Under the pieces are notes generated by a model. The model worked only from the letters and a program-made list of their open reading frames with translations. It was not told the origin of the DNA and did no database searches. DNA of 64,000 nucleotides from Mariniflexile litorale (GTDB lineage Bacteria; Bacteroidota; Bacteroidia; Flavobacteriales; Flavobacteriaceae): assembly GCF_031128465.2 (NCBI RefSeq), contig NZ_CP155618.1, positions 3,710,501 to 3,774,500 on the forward strand. Reading direction: 5' to 3'. The position numbers and the translations under genes are program-made. Shown here piece by piece: positions 1-8,567 of this stretch (positions are counted from its first letter, which is position 1; each line of letters begins with the position of its first letter).

Positions 1-1193
1 AGGGATAATTCTAGAATTTTTTCGTCTTGGAATAATGAGATGTCGTCAATATTTTCAGGATAATTGATCTGCTGTCCGTCTTTTAATATCATATTTGCAT
101 TATAAATGACTTCATTTAAAACCTTACTTAATTTAAATGAGGTGAATTTATAATTGATTTTACCTTTTTCTAATTTTTCAACGGAAAGAAAATCATTCAA
201 GATGGTATTGAGATACTGTACTTTGTCTGTAATGGTATTTACATGTTTCTCTCGTTTTTCTTGTTGTTCAGTTAATTTGTATTTATTCAATAACATAGTT
301 GAAGTTAAAATCCCACTTAAAGGTGTTTTAAATTCATGTGATACCATAGATAAGAATTTTGTTTTCAATTCGTTCAATTCCTTTTCTGTAGCTAGTGCCA
401 TTTTAAGTTCTTCAGTGCGTATCTCAACCGTTTTTTCTAATTTTTCAGTATAATTTTTTTGCTCTGTTATATCTAAAATAATAGCCAAGAATACATCTCT
501 ATCACCTAATTTTGAACGTTGTAAATGTACATTAACAGGATAAGTACTTCCTGATTTACGTTGATGTAATGTTTCAAATTCAATTTTTTCAATATTAGCT
601 TCATTGAGTAGTTCTAATTCTTTTTTGAACTGTGATTCTGTATAGTTGGGTTTTATATCTATTGGTGTCATAGTGGTAAGTTCCTCTAAATTGTAACCTA
701 TATTTTTTTGTGCCCCATAATTGGCATTTATAAATTTTAGAGTTTTAGCATCAAATACATAAATCTCATTTAGCGATTCCTGAAAAATGCTGGCTAAATG
801 ATTGCGTTCTTGCTCCATATATTTACGCTCACTAATATCTATAACTAAGGCCATAATATAGTCCTTTCCATAGATGGAAAAGGGGTTTAATCCAGCTTCT
901 ACAGGAAAAATACTTCCATCTTTATGAGCGCCAAAAAGATCACGTCCTTGCCCCATTTGTCTACGCTCTTTCTGTTTCATAAAACCATTAAAGTGAGCCC
1001 CATGACCAGCGTGATAGTTTCGTGGAATTAAAATGTTTAGTGATTTTTTTATGAGTTCTCCCTTAGAGTACCCAAACATTTGGTTTGCAGAATCGTTGGT
1101 TTCTACAATATTTTGATGCTCATCAACTATAATGACACCTTCCGATACAGCACCTAAAAGTACTTTAAAGATATCTTGATTTTGCTGAAACAT
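1..1193 (-). CDS. PAS-domain sensor histidine kinase, 3' part cut by window edge
   Basis: Membrane-free sensor kinase, expected to autophosphorylate on histidine and pass the phosphate to a response regulator. Reading leftward from the ATG at 1193-1191 the frame stays open for 397 codons to the window edge. Two PAS domains are visible (about residues 8-125 and 130-245; the first ends LVIDISERKYMEQER, the second ILDITEQKNYTEKLEK). A coiled-coil linker and a HisKA domain follow, with H-box SHEFKTPLSG placing the phospho-acceptor at His286 (338-336). The ATP-binding HATPase domain must lie beyond position 1. No signal peptide or transmembrane segment is seen, so it should be cytoplasmic and sense through PAS. 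It is divergent from the TerB-like gene, whose likely promoter is at 1265. PAS-type HisKA assignment is firm; the signal is unknown. Confidence 0.9.
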   Translation of the reverse strand, partial: MFQQNQDIFKVLLGAVSEGVIIVDEHQNIVETNDSANQMFGYSKGELIKKSLNILIPRNYHAGHGAHFNGFMKQKERRQMGQGRDLFGAHKDGSIFPVEAGLNPFSIYGKDYIMALVIDISERKYMEQERNHLASIFQESLNEIYVFDAKTLKFINANYGAQKNIGYNLEELTTMTPIDIKPNYTESQFKKELELLNEANIEKIEFETLHQRKSGSTYPVNVHLQRSKLGDRDVFLAIILDITEQKNYTEKLEKTVEIRTEELKMALATEKELNELKTKFLSMVSHEFKTPLSGILTSTMLLNKYKLTEQQEKREKHVNTITDKVQYLNTILNDFLSVEKLEKGKINYKFTSFKLSKVLNEVIYNANMILKDGQQINYPENIDDISLFQDEKILELS

Positions 1194-1264
1194 GTTTTAT
1201 AATTTGATTGATAAGTATATAAAGATAACTGATTTATATCATTCTTTAAAACTAATACTATTTC

Positions 1265-1272
1265 TAAATTTG
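1265..1272 (+). promoter_or_regulatory. Bacteroidota -7 promoter element for the 1294 operon
   Basis: TAAATTTG is an exact match to TAnnTTTG. Transcription would start near 1279, about 15 nt before the ATG at 1294. This supports the shorter start for the TerB-like gene over the ATG at 1192. The -33 region has only a T-rich match near 1244. Confidence 0.45.
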
Positions 1273-1293
1273 ATTTATTCTAAAAATATTGAC

Positions 1294-1704
1294 ATGAAAA
1301 CTAAAAAGAAAATGACCATAGAGTTTTATCGAAATCTTGGTAAACTTTTTTATGCCATGGCAGCAGTAGATGGTAATGTAAAACCCATAGAGTTTGATAA
1401 ACTAAAGACATTAGTAAAAAAGGAATGGCTAGTTGTAGATGATCTTGAAGATACCTTTGGGACAGATGCAGCTTACCAAATAGAAATTGTTTTTGATTGG
1501 CTTAATGAAGATGAAGAGCTCAATGTAAAAGTATGTTTCAAAGATTTTATTAATTATAAAAAGAGTCAAAGTCATCTATTTACTCAAGATATTAGACGCT
1601 TAATATTAAAAACAGCTTCAGCTATTGCTTATGCGTTTTCTGGTATTAACAAGTCTGAGTTAACATTGTTAGCAAAACTAGATATAGAATTAAAAATACC
1701 TTAA
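1294..1704 (+). CDS. TerB-like small protein
   Basis: Predicted 136-residue cytoplasmic protein, mostly helical. The stretch LGKLFYAMAAVDGNVKPIEFDKL resembles the start of TerB/DjlA-N tellurite-resistance-like domains, where an acidic helix pair (here VDGNV and EFDKL) binds metal in characterised members. The frame is open from an ATG at 1192 (34 residues longer). That extension overlaps the divergent kinase start and is AT-rich without domain character, and a promoter element at 1265 lies inside it, so I chose 1294. It is first in a tight operon: 2 nt before the DUF302 gene, which is itself coupled to trxA. The family call is by pattern only; function is unknown. Confidence 0.7.
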   Translation: MKTKKKMTIEFYRNLGKLFYAMAAVDGNVKPIEFDKLKTLVKKEWLVVDDLEDTFGTDAAYQIEIVFDWLNEDEELNVKVCFKDFINYKKSQSHLFTQDIRRLILKTASAIAYAFSGINKSELTLLAKLDIELKIP

Positions 1705-1706
1705 AG

Positions 1707-2105
1707 ATGAATTATTACTTCAGCAAAACCATAAACGGAAAATTTGAGACTATCGAAATTAAGGTAAAGGCCTTATTAAAAAACGAAGGCTTTGGTGTGC
1801 TTACCGAAATTGATATGCAAACGACCTTAAAGGAAAAACTCAATAAAGATTTTAGAAAGTATAAGATTTTAGGAGCTTGCAATCCACCCTTTGCATTTAA
1901 AGCTTTACAAGCAGAAGATAAAATTGGTACTATGTTGCCTTGTAATGTTATTTTACAAGAGCATGACCAAAACAAAATAGAAGTGTCTGCTATAAACCCT
2001 ATGGTGTCTATGCAAGCTGTGGAAAATTCTGCACTTAAAGCCGTAGCAGAAGAGGTAAGCTCTAAACTGGAAAACGTGATAAATAAATTAGAAAATGAAA
2101 AGTAG
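1707..2105 (+). CDS. DUF302 domain protein
   Basis: 132-residue protein of the DUF302 family, a small alpha/beta fold of unknown biochemical function found across bacteria, sometimes fused to or beside redox genes. Visible family features are the N-terminal strand-helix pattern (KTINGKFETIEIKVKALLKNEGFGVLTEIDM), then ILGACNPPFAFKALQAEDKIGTMLPCNV with the characteristic ACNPxxA...G...LPCN core, and a C-terminal helix. There is no signal peptide, unlike some relatives, so it is probably cytoplasmic. The last 11 nt overlap the thioredoxin start, indicating translational coupling. The two conserved cysteines could be redox-active or metal-binding, which would fit the thioredoxin neighbour; that is inference. 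Confidence 0.85.
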   Translation: MNYYFSKTINGKFETIEIKVKALLKNEGFGVLTEIDMQTTLKEKLNKDFRKYKILGACNPPFAFKALQAEDKIGTMLPCNVILQEHDQNKIEVSAINPMVSMQAVENSALKAVAEEVSSKLENVINKLENEK

Positions 2106-2391
2106 TTTTAATGATATTATAAATTCTGAAACACCAGTTTTGGTAGATTTTTTTGCAGATTGGTGTGGGCCTTGTAAATCACTAGCGCCAATATTGAAGG
2201 AAGTAAAAGAAGAACTTGGAGATACTATAAAAATTGTAAAAATTAATGTTGATAAAAATGAATTATTGGCAGCAAAGTATCAAGTACGTGGTGTACCAAC
2301 GATGCTATTATTTAAAAATGGAAAACAAGTTTGGAGACAATCTGGAGTACTTCAAAAAAGTGAGATTGTAAAAGTTGTCATCTCAAATTAA
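2095..2391 (+). CDS. trxA: Thioredoxin
   Basis: 98-residue cytoplasmic thioredoxin. The active-site motif WCGPC carries Cys24 and Cys27, and the cis-proline is Pro68 in GVPTML. The buried Asp of classical thioredoxins is Asp18 in LVDFFADWCGPC. Length matches the minimal thioredoxin fold with no signal peptide. It should reduce protein disulfides using thioredoxin reductase, which is not in this window. It starts inside the 3' end of the DUF302 gene (11-nt overlap) and is followed 9 nt later by deoD, so it sits mid-operon. Whether it is the main TrxA or an accessory copy cannot be told here. Confidence 0.93.
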   Translation: MKSSFNDIINSETPVLVDFFADWCGPCKSLAPILKEVKEELGDTIKIVKINVDKNELLAAKYQVRGVPTMLLFKNGKQVWRQSGVLQKSEIVKVVISN

Positions 2392-2400
2392 CCTAAAATT

Positions 2401-3099
2401 ATGAGTACACACATAGAAGCTAAAAAAGGAGAGATAGCCGAAACAGTTTTGTTACCAGGAGACCCCATGCGTGCCAAATGGATAGCTGAAACTTTTTTGG
2501 AGACCCCAAGATGCTATAATGATGTTAGAGGCATGTTAGGTTACACAGGTACTTACAATGGTAAACGTGTTTCCGTGCAAGGTACAGGTATGGGTATTCC
2601 ATCTGCACTGATCTATTGTCACGAACTTATTAACGATTATGGGGTAAAGAATTTAATTAGAGTTGGCTCAACAGGTTCGTGTCATAAAGACATTAAGATT
2701 AGGGATATTGTAATTGCTATGGCAGCATCTTCAACCTCAGGTATTAATAATTCCCGTTTTATAAATGCCGATTATTCACCAACTGCTAATTTTGAATTGT
2801 TTATGAAAGCAGTATTTTATGCCAAAGAAAATAATATTCCAATCAAAGCAGGTAACGTTTTATCTACTGATGAATTTTACGAAGACGATTTTAATAATTA
2901 TAAAATTTGGGCAGATTTTGGAGTACTGTGTGTAGAAATGGAAACAGCAGGAGTATATACCATTGCTGCAAAGTATAAAGTAAAGGCACTTTCCATTTTA
3001 ACCGTATCAGATTCTTTGGTAACCAAAGAACGCACTTCAGCTGACGATAGAGAAACTAGCTTTAGCACCATGGTTGAAATTGCTTTAAACACAATATAG
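2401..3099 (+). CDS. deoD: Purine-nucleoside phosphorylase DeoD-type
   Basis: 232-residue enzyme that splits purine (deoxy)ribonucleosides with phosphate into base and (deoxy)ribose-1-phosphate for purine salvage. Residues match the hexameric E. coli type: His4 and Gly20-Asp21-Pro22 with Arg24 in the phosphate site, RVGSTGS, the nucleoside-binding GVLCVEMETAG, and VSD plus a downstream Arg in the purine site. Length is standard (about 235). The ATG at 2401 gives the conserved N-terminus STHIEA. Last gene of the 1294-3099 operon. Confidence 0.95.
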   Translation: MSTHIEAKKGEIAETVLLPGDPMRAKWIAETFLETPRCYNDVRGMLGYTGTYNGKRVSVQGTGMGIPSALIYCHELINDYGVKNLIRVGSTGSCHKDIKIRDIVIAMAASSTSGINNSRFINADYSPTANFELFMKAVFYAKENNIPIKAGNVLSTDEFYEDDFNNYKIWADFGVLCVEMETAGVYTIAAKYKVKALSILTVSDSLVTKERTSADDRETSFSTMVEIALNTI

Positions 3100-3211
3100 T
3101 TGTCATAATAATTTAATATCACTAACCTTATTTTTTTGTATGATGAATGTCATTTTATAAGTATCTATTTACTATTAACTTTAAAGTATTATTTTTTAAA
3201 ATATAGAACTC

Positions 3212-3823
3212 ATGAAAAAAGTAAAATTCATTTTGTTGATTATACTCATAATCCCAATCCTAGGACTCGCACAATCTCTTGAAAATCTTGATTATATTTC
3301 GCCATTCCATAATGGTTATGCAGCAATCAAAAAAGATAACCAATGGGCTTTTATTAATACCGAAGGTGCTATTGCTATAGATTTTAGAAATGATTTAGTA
3401 GCAAGAACTGTTGGTGATGTAAATTATCCAATGTTTAGTGATGATCGCTGTTTGATTGAAGAACTAAAAGAAGGTATATCCTATTTTGGCTATATAGATA
3501 CTTTTGGAAAAACGGTTATTAAACCTCAATTTTTAAACGCTACTAATTTTAGTGAAGGCAGCTCCATAGCGTTAAAATTGGTTAAAGAAATTGTAGGTGA
3601 AAATGAAGCTTTGGTTAAAAATATAGTTTACTACAGATATTTTGAAGTCACCATAGACATTGAAGGTAATGTTATAAATTACCTAACCCCGAAAGGTAAA
3701 AATGTGGTTTTAGATAAAGAGTTTTTAACTTATCCACCAGAAATCATGTCTAAACAAATTTCAAAAAATGTATTTGCCATCAAGGGTAAAGGGAATAGAT
3801 GGACTATTATAAATAATAAATGA
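3212..3823 (+). CDS. WG-repeat secreted protein
   Basis: 203 residues with a clear Sec signal peptide (KK, then a hydrophobic stretch to about residue 20, ending GLAQS). The mature part carries WG-type beta repeats: one reads LDYISPFHNGYAAIKKDNQWAFINTEG and the next FGYIDTFGKTVIKPQFLNATNFSEG, each following the pattern phi-x-F-x-NGxAxVxxxxxxGxIDxxG. WG repeats are common in secreted or surface Bacteroidota proteins; their role is not defined. No lipobox is present, so it is probably periplasmic or outer-membrane associated. Single gene with a 112-nt AT-rich gap upstream. Confidence 0.75.
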   Translation: MKKVKFILLIILIIPILGLAQSLENLDYISPFHNGYAAIKKDNQWAFINTEGAIAIDFRNDLVARTVGDVNYPMFSDDRCLIEELKEGISYFGYIDTFGKTVIKPQFLNATNFSEGSSIALKLVKEIVGENEALVKNIVYYRYFEVTIDIEGNVINYLTPKGKNVVLDKEFLTYPPEIMSKQISKNVFAIKGKGNRWTIINNK

Positions 3824-4161
3824 GTATTATAAAACTTTTTTATAATGAAAGCAAACTTAGGAAGCATTTCTGGTATTAAAATAAAAATTCAGGGCTTCTG
3901 GAAAAAACCAAACAGTAAACTCCGATAACCAAGATAAAATTTTACTTAAAGAACAATCGTTAACAGAATGTGTTTATGCTTCGGCAACCATTCAACCAGA
4001 TAGTCTCTATCAAGTTTATGGTAAATATGGTTATGGAAAATTTACCTTGTTATATATTCTTTATATAGAGAATACAAGTTAGGAGGGAGAATAAATGATA
4101 TTAATTATTTCTAATGACACTATTTAAGCCTAAATTTAGAGTTCATTTTTAGACTAATATA
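3824..4161. other. Intergenic region with a possible gene remnant
   Basis: 338 bases with no intact gene. A reading frame without any start codon runs from 3894 to the TAG at 4080-4082 and looks protein-like (contains LKEQSLTECVYASATIQPD and YGKYGYGKF); it is described as a separate entry. The rest is AT-rich. Near 4131 TAAATTTA is a 7-of-8 match to the -7 promoter element and could serve the gene at 4162. Confidence 0.4.
3894..4082 (+). pseudogene. Possible remnant of an unidentified coding sequence
   Basis: Sixty-two codons are open from 3894 to the stop at 4080-4082, but the frame is closed upstream by a TAA about 6 codons earlier and contains no start codon. The composition (balanced Gln, Asp, Tyr, Gly; segment VYASATIQPDSLYQVYGKYGYGK) is more protein-like than the surrounding AT-rich DNA. 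This could be the 3' end of a decayed gene, possibly a secreted one, or chance. I recognise no family. Confidence 0.25.
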
Positions 4162-4374
4162 ATGAAAACACTTCAAGATATAGAAAATCAAATAATAACT
4201 TTAACGACAAGCATTGAGGTGAATTATCCTGAATTATATGCTACGTTAGATGAAAACCCGATGACTATTCCAACTGAAATTCATCCTGATATGACAATTA
4301 GTGTTATGGAAGAGTATCTAGGAAGTCTAAAACAAATATTAAAGCAATACATTAAAACTCATAATAAATACTAA
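4162..4374 (+). CDS. Small conserved-type protein preceding cbpA
   Basis: 70-residue protein, mainly helical: an N-terminal helix (MKTLQDIENQIITLTTSIEVNYPELYATLDE) followed by a Pro-rich turn and a C-terminal helix (MEEYLGSLKQILKQYIKTH). I do not recognise a named domain. Its stop codon overlaps the ATG of the J-domain gene in a TAATG arrangement, a sign of translational coupling, so it probably acts with the CbpA/CbpM pair. It has no signal peptide, so it is cytoplasmic. Being real is supported by the coupling and a good helical pattern. Confidence 0.75.
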   Translation: MKTLQDIENQIITLTTSIEVNYPELYATLDENPMTIPTEIHPDMTISVMEEYLGSLKQILKQYIKTHNKY

Positions 4375-5267
4375 TGGCATTTATAGATTATTATAAAATA
4401 CTGGGCATTTCAAAAAGTGCCACAGAAAGCGATATCAAAAAAGCCTATCGGAAACTAGCACGTAAATACCATCCAGATCTTAATCCAAACGATAAGATTG
4501 CTGAACAAAAGTTTAAGGAAATTAACGAAGCTAACGAAGTGTTAAGCCATGCAGAAAATCGTAAGAAATACGATGAATATGGAGAGCATTGGCAACATGC
4601 TGAAGATTACGAAAAAGCAAAACAACAACAAACACAATATTCTCAACAACAAACTTCTCAAGGTGATTTTAGAGGTTATAATGAGAGTGATTTTTCAGAT
4701 TTTTTCAGTTCTATGTTTGGGGGGGGCGATGCAAATGGTCAACGTAGGGAAGCGAAGTTTAGAGGACAAGATTTTAATGCAAAACTGCAGCTAAATCTAA
4801 ACGATGTGTATCAATCACATAAACAAACATTAACAGTTAATAATAAAAAGATACGAATTACCATTCCTGCGGGAGTTGAAAATGGTCAAATTATAAAAAT
4901 AAAAGGTCATGGAGGAAAAGGTGTTAATGGAGGTCCTAATGGAGACTTGTATATTGAGTTTTCAATAGTTAATACATCGCAATTTAAAAGAGATGGTGAT
5001 AATTTATATGTTTCTGTCGATTTAGATCTATATATATCACTTTTAGGAGGAGAAATAACTGTGGATACATTTGATGGAAAAGTAAAACTTACTGTAAAAC
5101 CAGAAACTCAAAACGGAACAAAAATAAAACTCAAAGGTAAAGGGTTTCCAAAGTATAAAAAAGAAGGACAATTTGGTGATTTATATGTTACCTACAATAT
5201 AAAAACACCATTAAACCTTTCAGTTAAAGAAAAAGAACTCTTTACAGAACTTTCAAAATTGCGATAA
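4374..5267 (+). CDS. cbpA: CbpA-type J-domain co-chaperone
   Basis: 297-residue DnaJ-family co-chaperone for Hsp70 (DnaK). The J domain spans residues 4-70 with the HPD motif at 33-35 that triggers DnaK ATP hydrolysis. A Gln-rich then Gly/Phe-type linker (about 80-122, including QQQTQYSQQQ and SSMFGGGD) leads to the two C-terminal substrate-binding beta domains (about 128-290; IPAGVENGQIIKIKGHGGKG and VKPETQNGTKIKLKGKG). The Cys-rich zinc domain of DnaJ is absent, which makes it a type B protein of the CbpA kind. It starts within the stop codon of the 70-residue gene and is followed 2 nt later by a CbpM-like gene. Confidence 0.93.
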   Translation: MAFIDYYKILGISKSATESDIKKAYRKLARKYHPDLNPNDKIAEQKFKEINEANEVLSHAENRKKYDEYGEHWQHAEDYEKAKQQQTQYSQQQTSQGDFRGYNESDFSDFFSSMFGGGDANGQRREAKFRGQDFNAKLQLNLNDVYQSHKQTLTVNNKKIRITIPAGVENGQIIKIKGHGGKGVNGGPNGDLYIEFSIVNTSQFKRDGDNLYVSVDLDLYISLLGGEITVDTFDGKVKLTVKPETQNGTKIKLKGKGFPKYKKEGQFGDLYVTYNIKTPLNLSVKEKELFTELSKLR

Positions 5268-5269
5268 TT

Positions 5270-5566
5270 ATGAATACAACAAACCTTATTTCAATTGAAC
5301 AATTTTGTACACATTACAATGTGCCTGTTACTTTTATCACAGCGCTTCATGAGTATGAACTTGTAGAGATCACAATTGCTGATAGTGAAAATTACCTCCA
5401 AACAAATCAACTTAATGACGTCGAAAAAATGATACGCCTACATTACGAACTCGATATAAATTTAGAAGGAATTGATGCCATCTATAACTTATTGAAGCAA
5501 GTAGAAAATCTTAAATCTCAAATTAGAACACTAAAAAACAAATTAAATTCTTACGAAGATTTATAA
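5270..5566 (+). CDS. cbpM: Chaperone modulator CbpM-like
   Basis: 98-residue protein of the CbpM family, which binds the J domain of CbpA and blocks its action on DnaK. The N-terminal MerR-like winged-helix part is visible (LISIEQFCTHYNVPVTFITALHEYELVEI), followed by a second helix set (LNDVEKMIRLHYELDINLEGIDAIYNLL) and a C-terminal coiled coil (VENLKSQIRTLKNKL). Gene order cbpA-cbpM with a 2-nt gap is the usual one and strongly supports the call despite low sequence conservation in this family. Confidence 0.88.
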   Translation: MNTTNLISIEQFCTHYNVPVTFITALHEYELVEITIADSENYLQTNQLNDVEKMIRLHYELDINLEGIDAIYNLLKQVENLKSQIRTLKNKLNSYEDL

Positions 5567-5579
5567 TAGGGTAGATACC

Positions 5580-6500
5580 ATGACAAATATTGAATATCTA
5601 AAAGAATGGATTGGTGCTAATCCGCTTGTTTGGAGTATGATTAAGTTTCTAATAATACTAATCATTGTTTTAACAGGTATTCAATTGGTAAGACGGTATT
5701 TAAAAAGAAAGATATCAAACGCAATTATACGTTATAAAGCACAGAAAGGAATCGAGATTTTGGGTTATGTACTTCTAGTTCTCTTAACTTTTACATATTT
5801 TTCGGGAGCAATTAAAGATTTTACCATTATTATAGGCTTGTTCACTGCCGGAATTGCTTTCACACTACAAGAACTAATATTAAGTATTGCGGGCTCTATT
5901 TATATTTTTTTGGTACAAGTATATAAACCAGGAGATCGCATTGAGATTAACGGAATTAAAGGAGATGTAATAGACGTTGATAGTATTTACACAACCATGA
6001 TGGAAATTGGACAATGGGTAAGTAGCGATAATTATAGTGGACGTATTGTAAAATTAAGTAATGCCTTTGTTTTTAAAGGACCAATATATAATTACTCTAA
6101 AGATTTTCCATTTATATGGGACGAATTGGAATTACCTATTCGCTATGGTTCAGATATGGATCTAACAAAATCTATTATTATTAAAATAGCTTCTGAATCA
6201 CTTTCTGAGTACACCGCAAATTCAAAATCTGAATGGGAAAGCGTCGTCAAAAAGTATTATATAGAAGATGCTCAAATAGATCCTACATTGTCAATAAAAT
6301 TAACCGATAATTGGATTCAGTTTAATTTGAGATACATAGTCGATTTTAAGAAACGTCGTTTTACAAAATACTTATTGTATGATAAAATAAGAATGGAAAT
6401 TGAAAACACTAATGGTAAAATTAACCTAGCGTCCTCTACTATTGAAATTATTAAAATACCAGAAATAAAACTTAATTTAGATAAAAATCAAGACCTCTAA
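5580..6500 (+). CDS. MscS-family mechanosensitive channel
   Basis: 306-residue inner-membrane channel of the small-conductance mechanosensitive family, which releases solutes on hypo-osmotic shock. Three hydrophobic helices lie near residues 17-36, 58-75 and 80-115; the last is the pore helix (GLFTAGIAFTLQELILSIAGSIYIFL). The beta domain follows with YKPGDRIEINGIKGDVIDVDSIYTTMMEI and VKLSNAFVFKGPIYNYS, then the alpha/beta vestibule to residue 306. Length fits minimal MscS. The ATG at 5580 is 13 nt after cbpM and 38 nt before the metal ATPase, so all may be co-transcribed. Confidence 0.92.
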   Translation: MTNIEYLKEWIGANPLVWSMIKFLIILIIVLTGIQLVRRYLKRKISNAIIRYKAQKGIEILGYVLLVLLTFTYFSGAIKDFTIIIGLFTAGIAFTLQELILSIAGSIYIFLVQVYKPGDRIEINGIKGDVIDVDSIYTTMMEIGQWVSSDNYSGRIVKLSNAFVFKGPIYNYSKDFPFIWDELELPIRYGSDMDLTKSIIIKIASESLSEYTANSKSEWESVVKKYYIEDAQIDPTLSIKLTDNWIQFNLRYIVDFKKRRFTKYLLYDKIRMEIENTNGKINLASSTIEIIKIPEIKLNLDKNQDL

Positions 6501-6538
6501 AAATTACTTAAAGTTAAATGAGTAAGACCTATTTTTAA

Positions 6539-8506
6539 ATGGAATACAAACAGAAAAATGTCCACGAGCATATTCAATTCTTTGGAAAGAAAACGGAACT
6601 TTATTATGCCATTCTTTGTGGTGTTTTTTTATTAGTTGGTTTTTTAGTGGAAAAATTAACAGACTTACCTAATGGGTTTGTGCTATCAAGTTTTTTGGTA
6701 TCTTATTTTTTTGGAGGGTATTTCATTACAATTGAAGCCTCTCAAAAAATTATTAAAGGAGGTTTCGATATTGACTTTTTGATGATTGCCGCAGCAGCAG
6801 GAGCAGGGTATATTGGAAGTTGGGCTGAAGGTGCCTTACTCTTATTTCTTTTTAGTTTAGGTCATGCTCTTGAACATTATGCAATGGAAAGAGCTGAAAA
6901 ATCAATCGAAGCTTTAGGTAATTTATCTCCAAAAACAGCACTTGTTAAAACGAATGAAAAATTAGAGGAAGTTCTAATTGAAAATTTAAAAATAGGTGAT
7001 GTTATTGTAGTAAAGCCAAATACGAAAATTGCCGCCGACGGTGTCATTATTAGTGGGAGTAGTAGTATTAACCAAGCGCCAATAACAGGTGAAAGTATTC
7101 CTGTCGATAAAACATTCATAAAATATTCAGGTAATTTACCAAAATTTAATGAAATCGATAGAAAACATGTTGTTTTTACAGGAACCATAAATGGTGATAA
7201 TTTACTCAATGTAATAGTTCTTAAATTAAGCGAAGATTCAACTGTTTCAAGATTGATCAAAATGGTTAGTGAAGTTGAAGCTCAAAAATCCCCAACACAG
7301 CGACTCACCAAAAAATTTGAAAAATGGTATGTGCCAATGGTGATTTTAGTGGTTTTTATGTTGTGTTTTGTATTTGTAATTATGGACGAGAGTTTTAACA
7401 CTAGCTTATACAGAGCCATAACAGTATTGGTGGCAGCTAGTCCTTGTGCCTTGGCCATTTCAACGCCCAGTGCTGTATTAAGTGGAATTGCTAGAGCAGC
7501 ACAAAAAGGTGTTTTAATTAAAGGAGGAAAAGCCTTGGAAGATTTAGGTGAAATTACTACGATTGCATTTGACAAGACAGGAACCTTGACGGAAGGAAAA
7601 CCAAAACTCACCAATATCATTGCTCTAAATAATTTTGATGATAATGAATTTATACAATTAGTACTGGAAGTGGAAAGTTTAAGTAATCATCCACTTGCTA
7701 AGGCGATAGCAAAAGATATAGAAAAACAGTATGGAGTTGTAGTAAAAAATAAAGCTTCAAATGTAAAAGCAATTCAAGGAAAAGGAATAAGCGCCATTTA
7801 TAATGGAGAAGAAGTATTTATTGGTAATATAAAACTAATGGAATATGCTCATGCAAGTGTTGCTGATCCTATAATTTCTAAAATGAATAGTCTTTTAGAA
7901 AATGGTCATACCGTCATGTTGGTAGCATCTAAGAAGGCAATTATTGGTTTAATAAGTGTTATGGATCTTCCACGAAAAACAGCTGCAAGTACATTAAAGC
8001 GATTGAAAGAAATAGGCATCAAACATATGATTATGCTCACTGGAGATCACCAAAATGTTGGTGATGCCATTGCCCGACAAATAGGACTAACGGAAGCTAA
8101 AGGAAATTTATTACCTGAAGATAAAGTAGAAGCTATAAAAGCATTAATTAAAAGGGATAAAAAGATAGCAATGGTAGGCGATGGAGTTAATGATGCACCA
8201 GCAATGGCATTAAGTACTGTGAGTGTCGCAATGGGAGCTGCTGGTAGTGATGTTGCCCTAGAAACAGCAGATGTAGCACTCATGTCTGATAAAATTGAGA
8301 ACTTACCATTTGTAATAGGCTTGAGTAGAGCATCCAAACGGATCATCAAACAAAACATCTTTATAAGTTTAGGTGTTGTTGTTTTGTTAGTTCCAGTAAC
8401 GATTCTAGGATTAACAAATATAGGTTTGGCGGTTGCTTTTCATGAAGGTTCAACTATTGTAGTTGTATTAAATGCCTTAAGGTTATTGAAATTTAATATA
8501 GATTAA
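6539..8506 (+). CDS. P1B-4-type heavy-metal exporting ATPase
   Basis: 655-residue P-type ATPase moving a transition metal across the inner membrane. Landmarks: actuator motif TGES at 183-186, membrane metal site SPC at 301-303, phosphorylated Asp345 in DKTGTLTEGK, nucleotide-domain HP in SNHPLAKAI, and the hinge GDGVNDAPA. The metal motif is SPC rather than CPC, and the last transmembrane helix carries HEGST (635-639). In P1B-ATPases SPC with HEGxT marks subgroup 4, whose studied members export Co2+, Fe2+ or Zn2+. No N-terminal CxxC metal-binding domain is present, also typical of that subgroup. No metalloregulator gene is adjacent. Substrate is inference from motifs. Confidence 0.93.
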   Translation: MEYKQKNVHEHIQFFGKKTELYYAILCGVFLLVGFLVEKLTDLPNGFVLSSFLVSYFFGGYFITIEASQKIIKGGFDIDFLMIAAAAGAGYIGSWAEGALLLFLFSLGHALEHYAMERAEKSIEALGNLSPKTALVKTNEKLEEVLIENLKIGDVIVVKPNTKIAADGVIISGSSSINQAPITGESIPVDKTFIKYSGNLPKFNEIDRKHVVFTGTINGDNLLNVIVLKLSEDSTVSRLIKMVSEVEAQKSPTQRLTKKFEKWYVPMVILVVFMLCFVFVIMDESFNTSLYRAITVLVAASPCALAISTPSAVLSGIARAAQKGVLIKGGKALEDLGEITTIAFDKTGTLTEGKPKLTNIIALNNFDDNEFIQLVLEVESLSNHPLAKAIAKDIEKQYGVVVKNKASNVKAIQGKGISAIYNGEEVFIGNIKLMEYAHASVADPIISKMNSLLENGHTVMLVASKKAIIGLISVMDLPRKTAASTLKRLKEIGIKHMIMLTGDHQNVGDAIARQIGLTEAKGNLLPEDKVEAIKALIKRDKKIAMVGDGVNDAPAMALSTVSVAMGAAGSDVALETADVALMSDKIENLPFVIGLSRASKRIIKQNIFISLGVVVLLVPVTILGLTNIGLAVAFHEGSTIVVVLNALRLLKFNID

Positions 8507-8567
8507 CTGATATTTCGCATTTTTGTTAGAGTATACACCCAATATTTTTACCATAAACAAAAGAAGT

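Noticed and set aside
1192-1293. N-terminal extension of the TerB-like gene from the ATG at 1192
   Set aside because: It overlaps the divergent kinase start, contains a promoter match and has no domain character.
7282-7620. 112-codon frame antisense to the metal ATPase
   Set aside because: It sits over highly conserved ATPase motifs and has no independent start signal.
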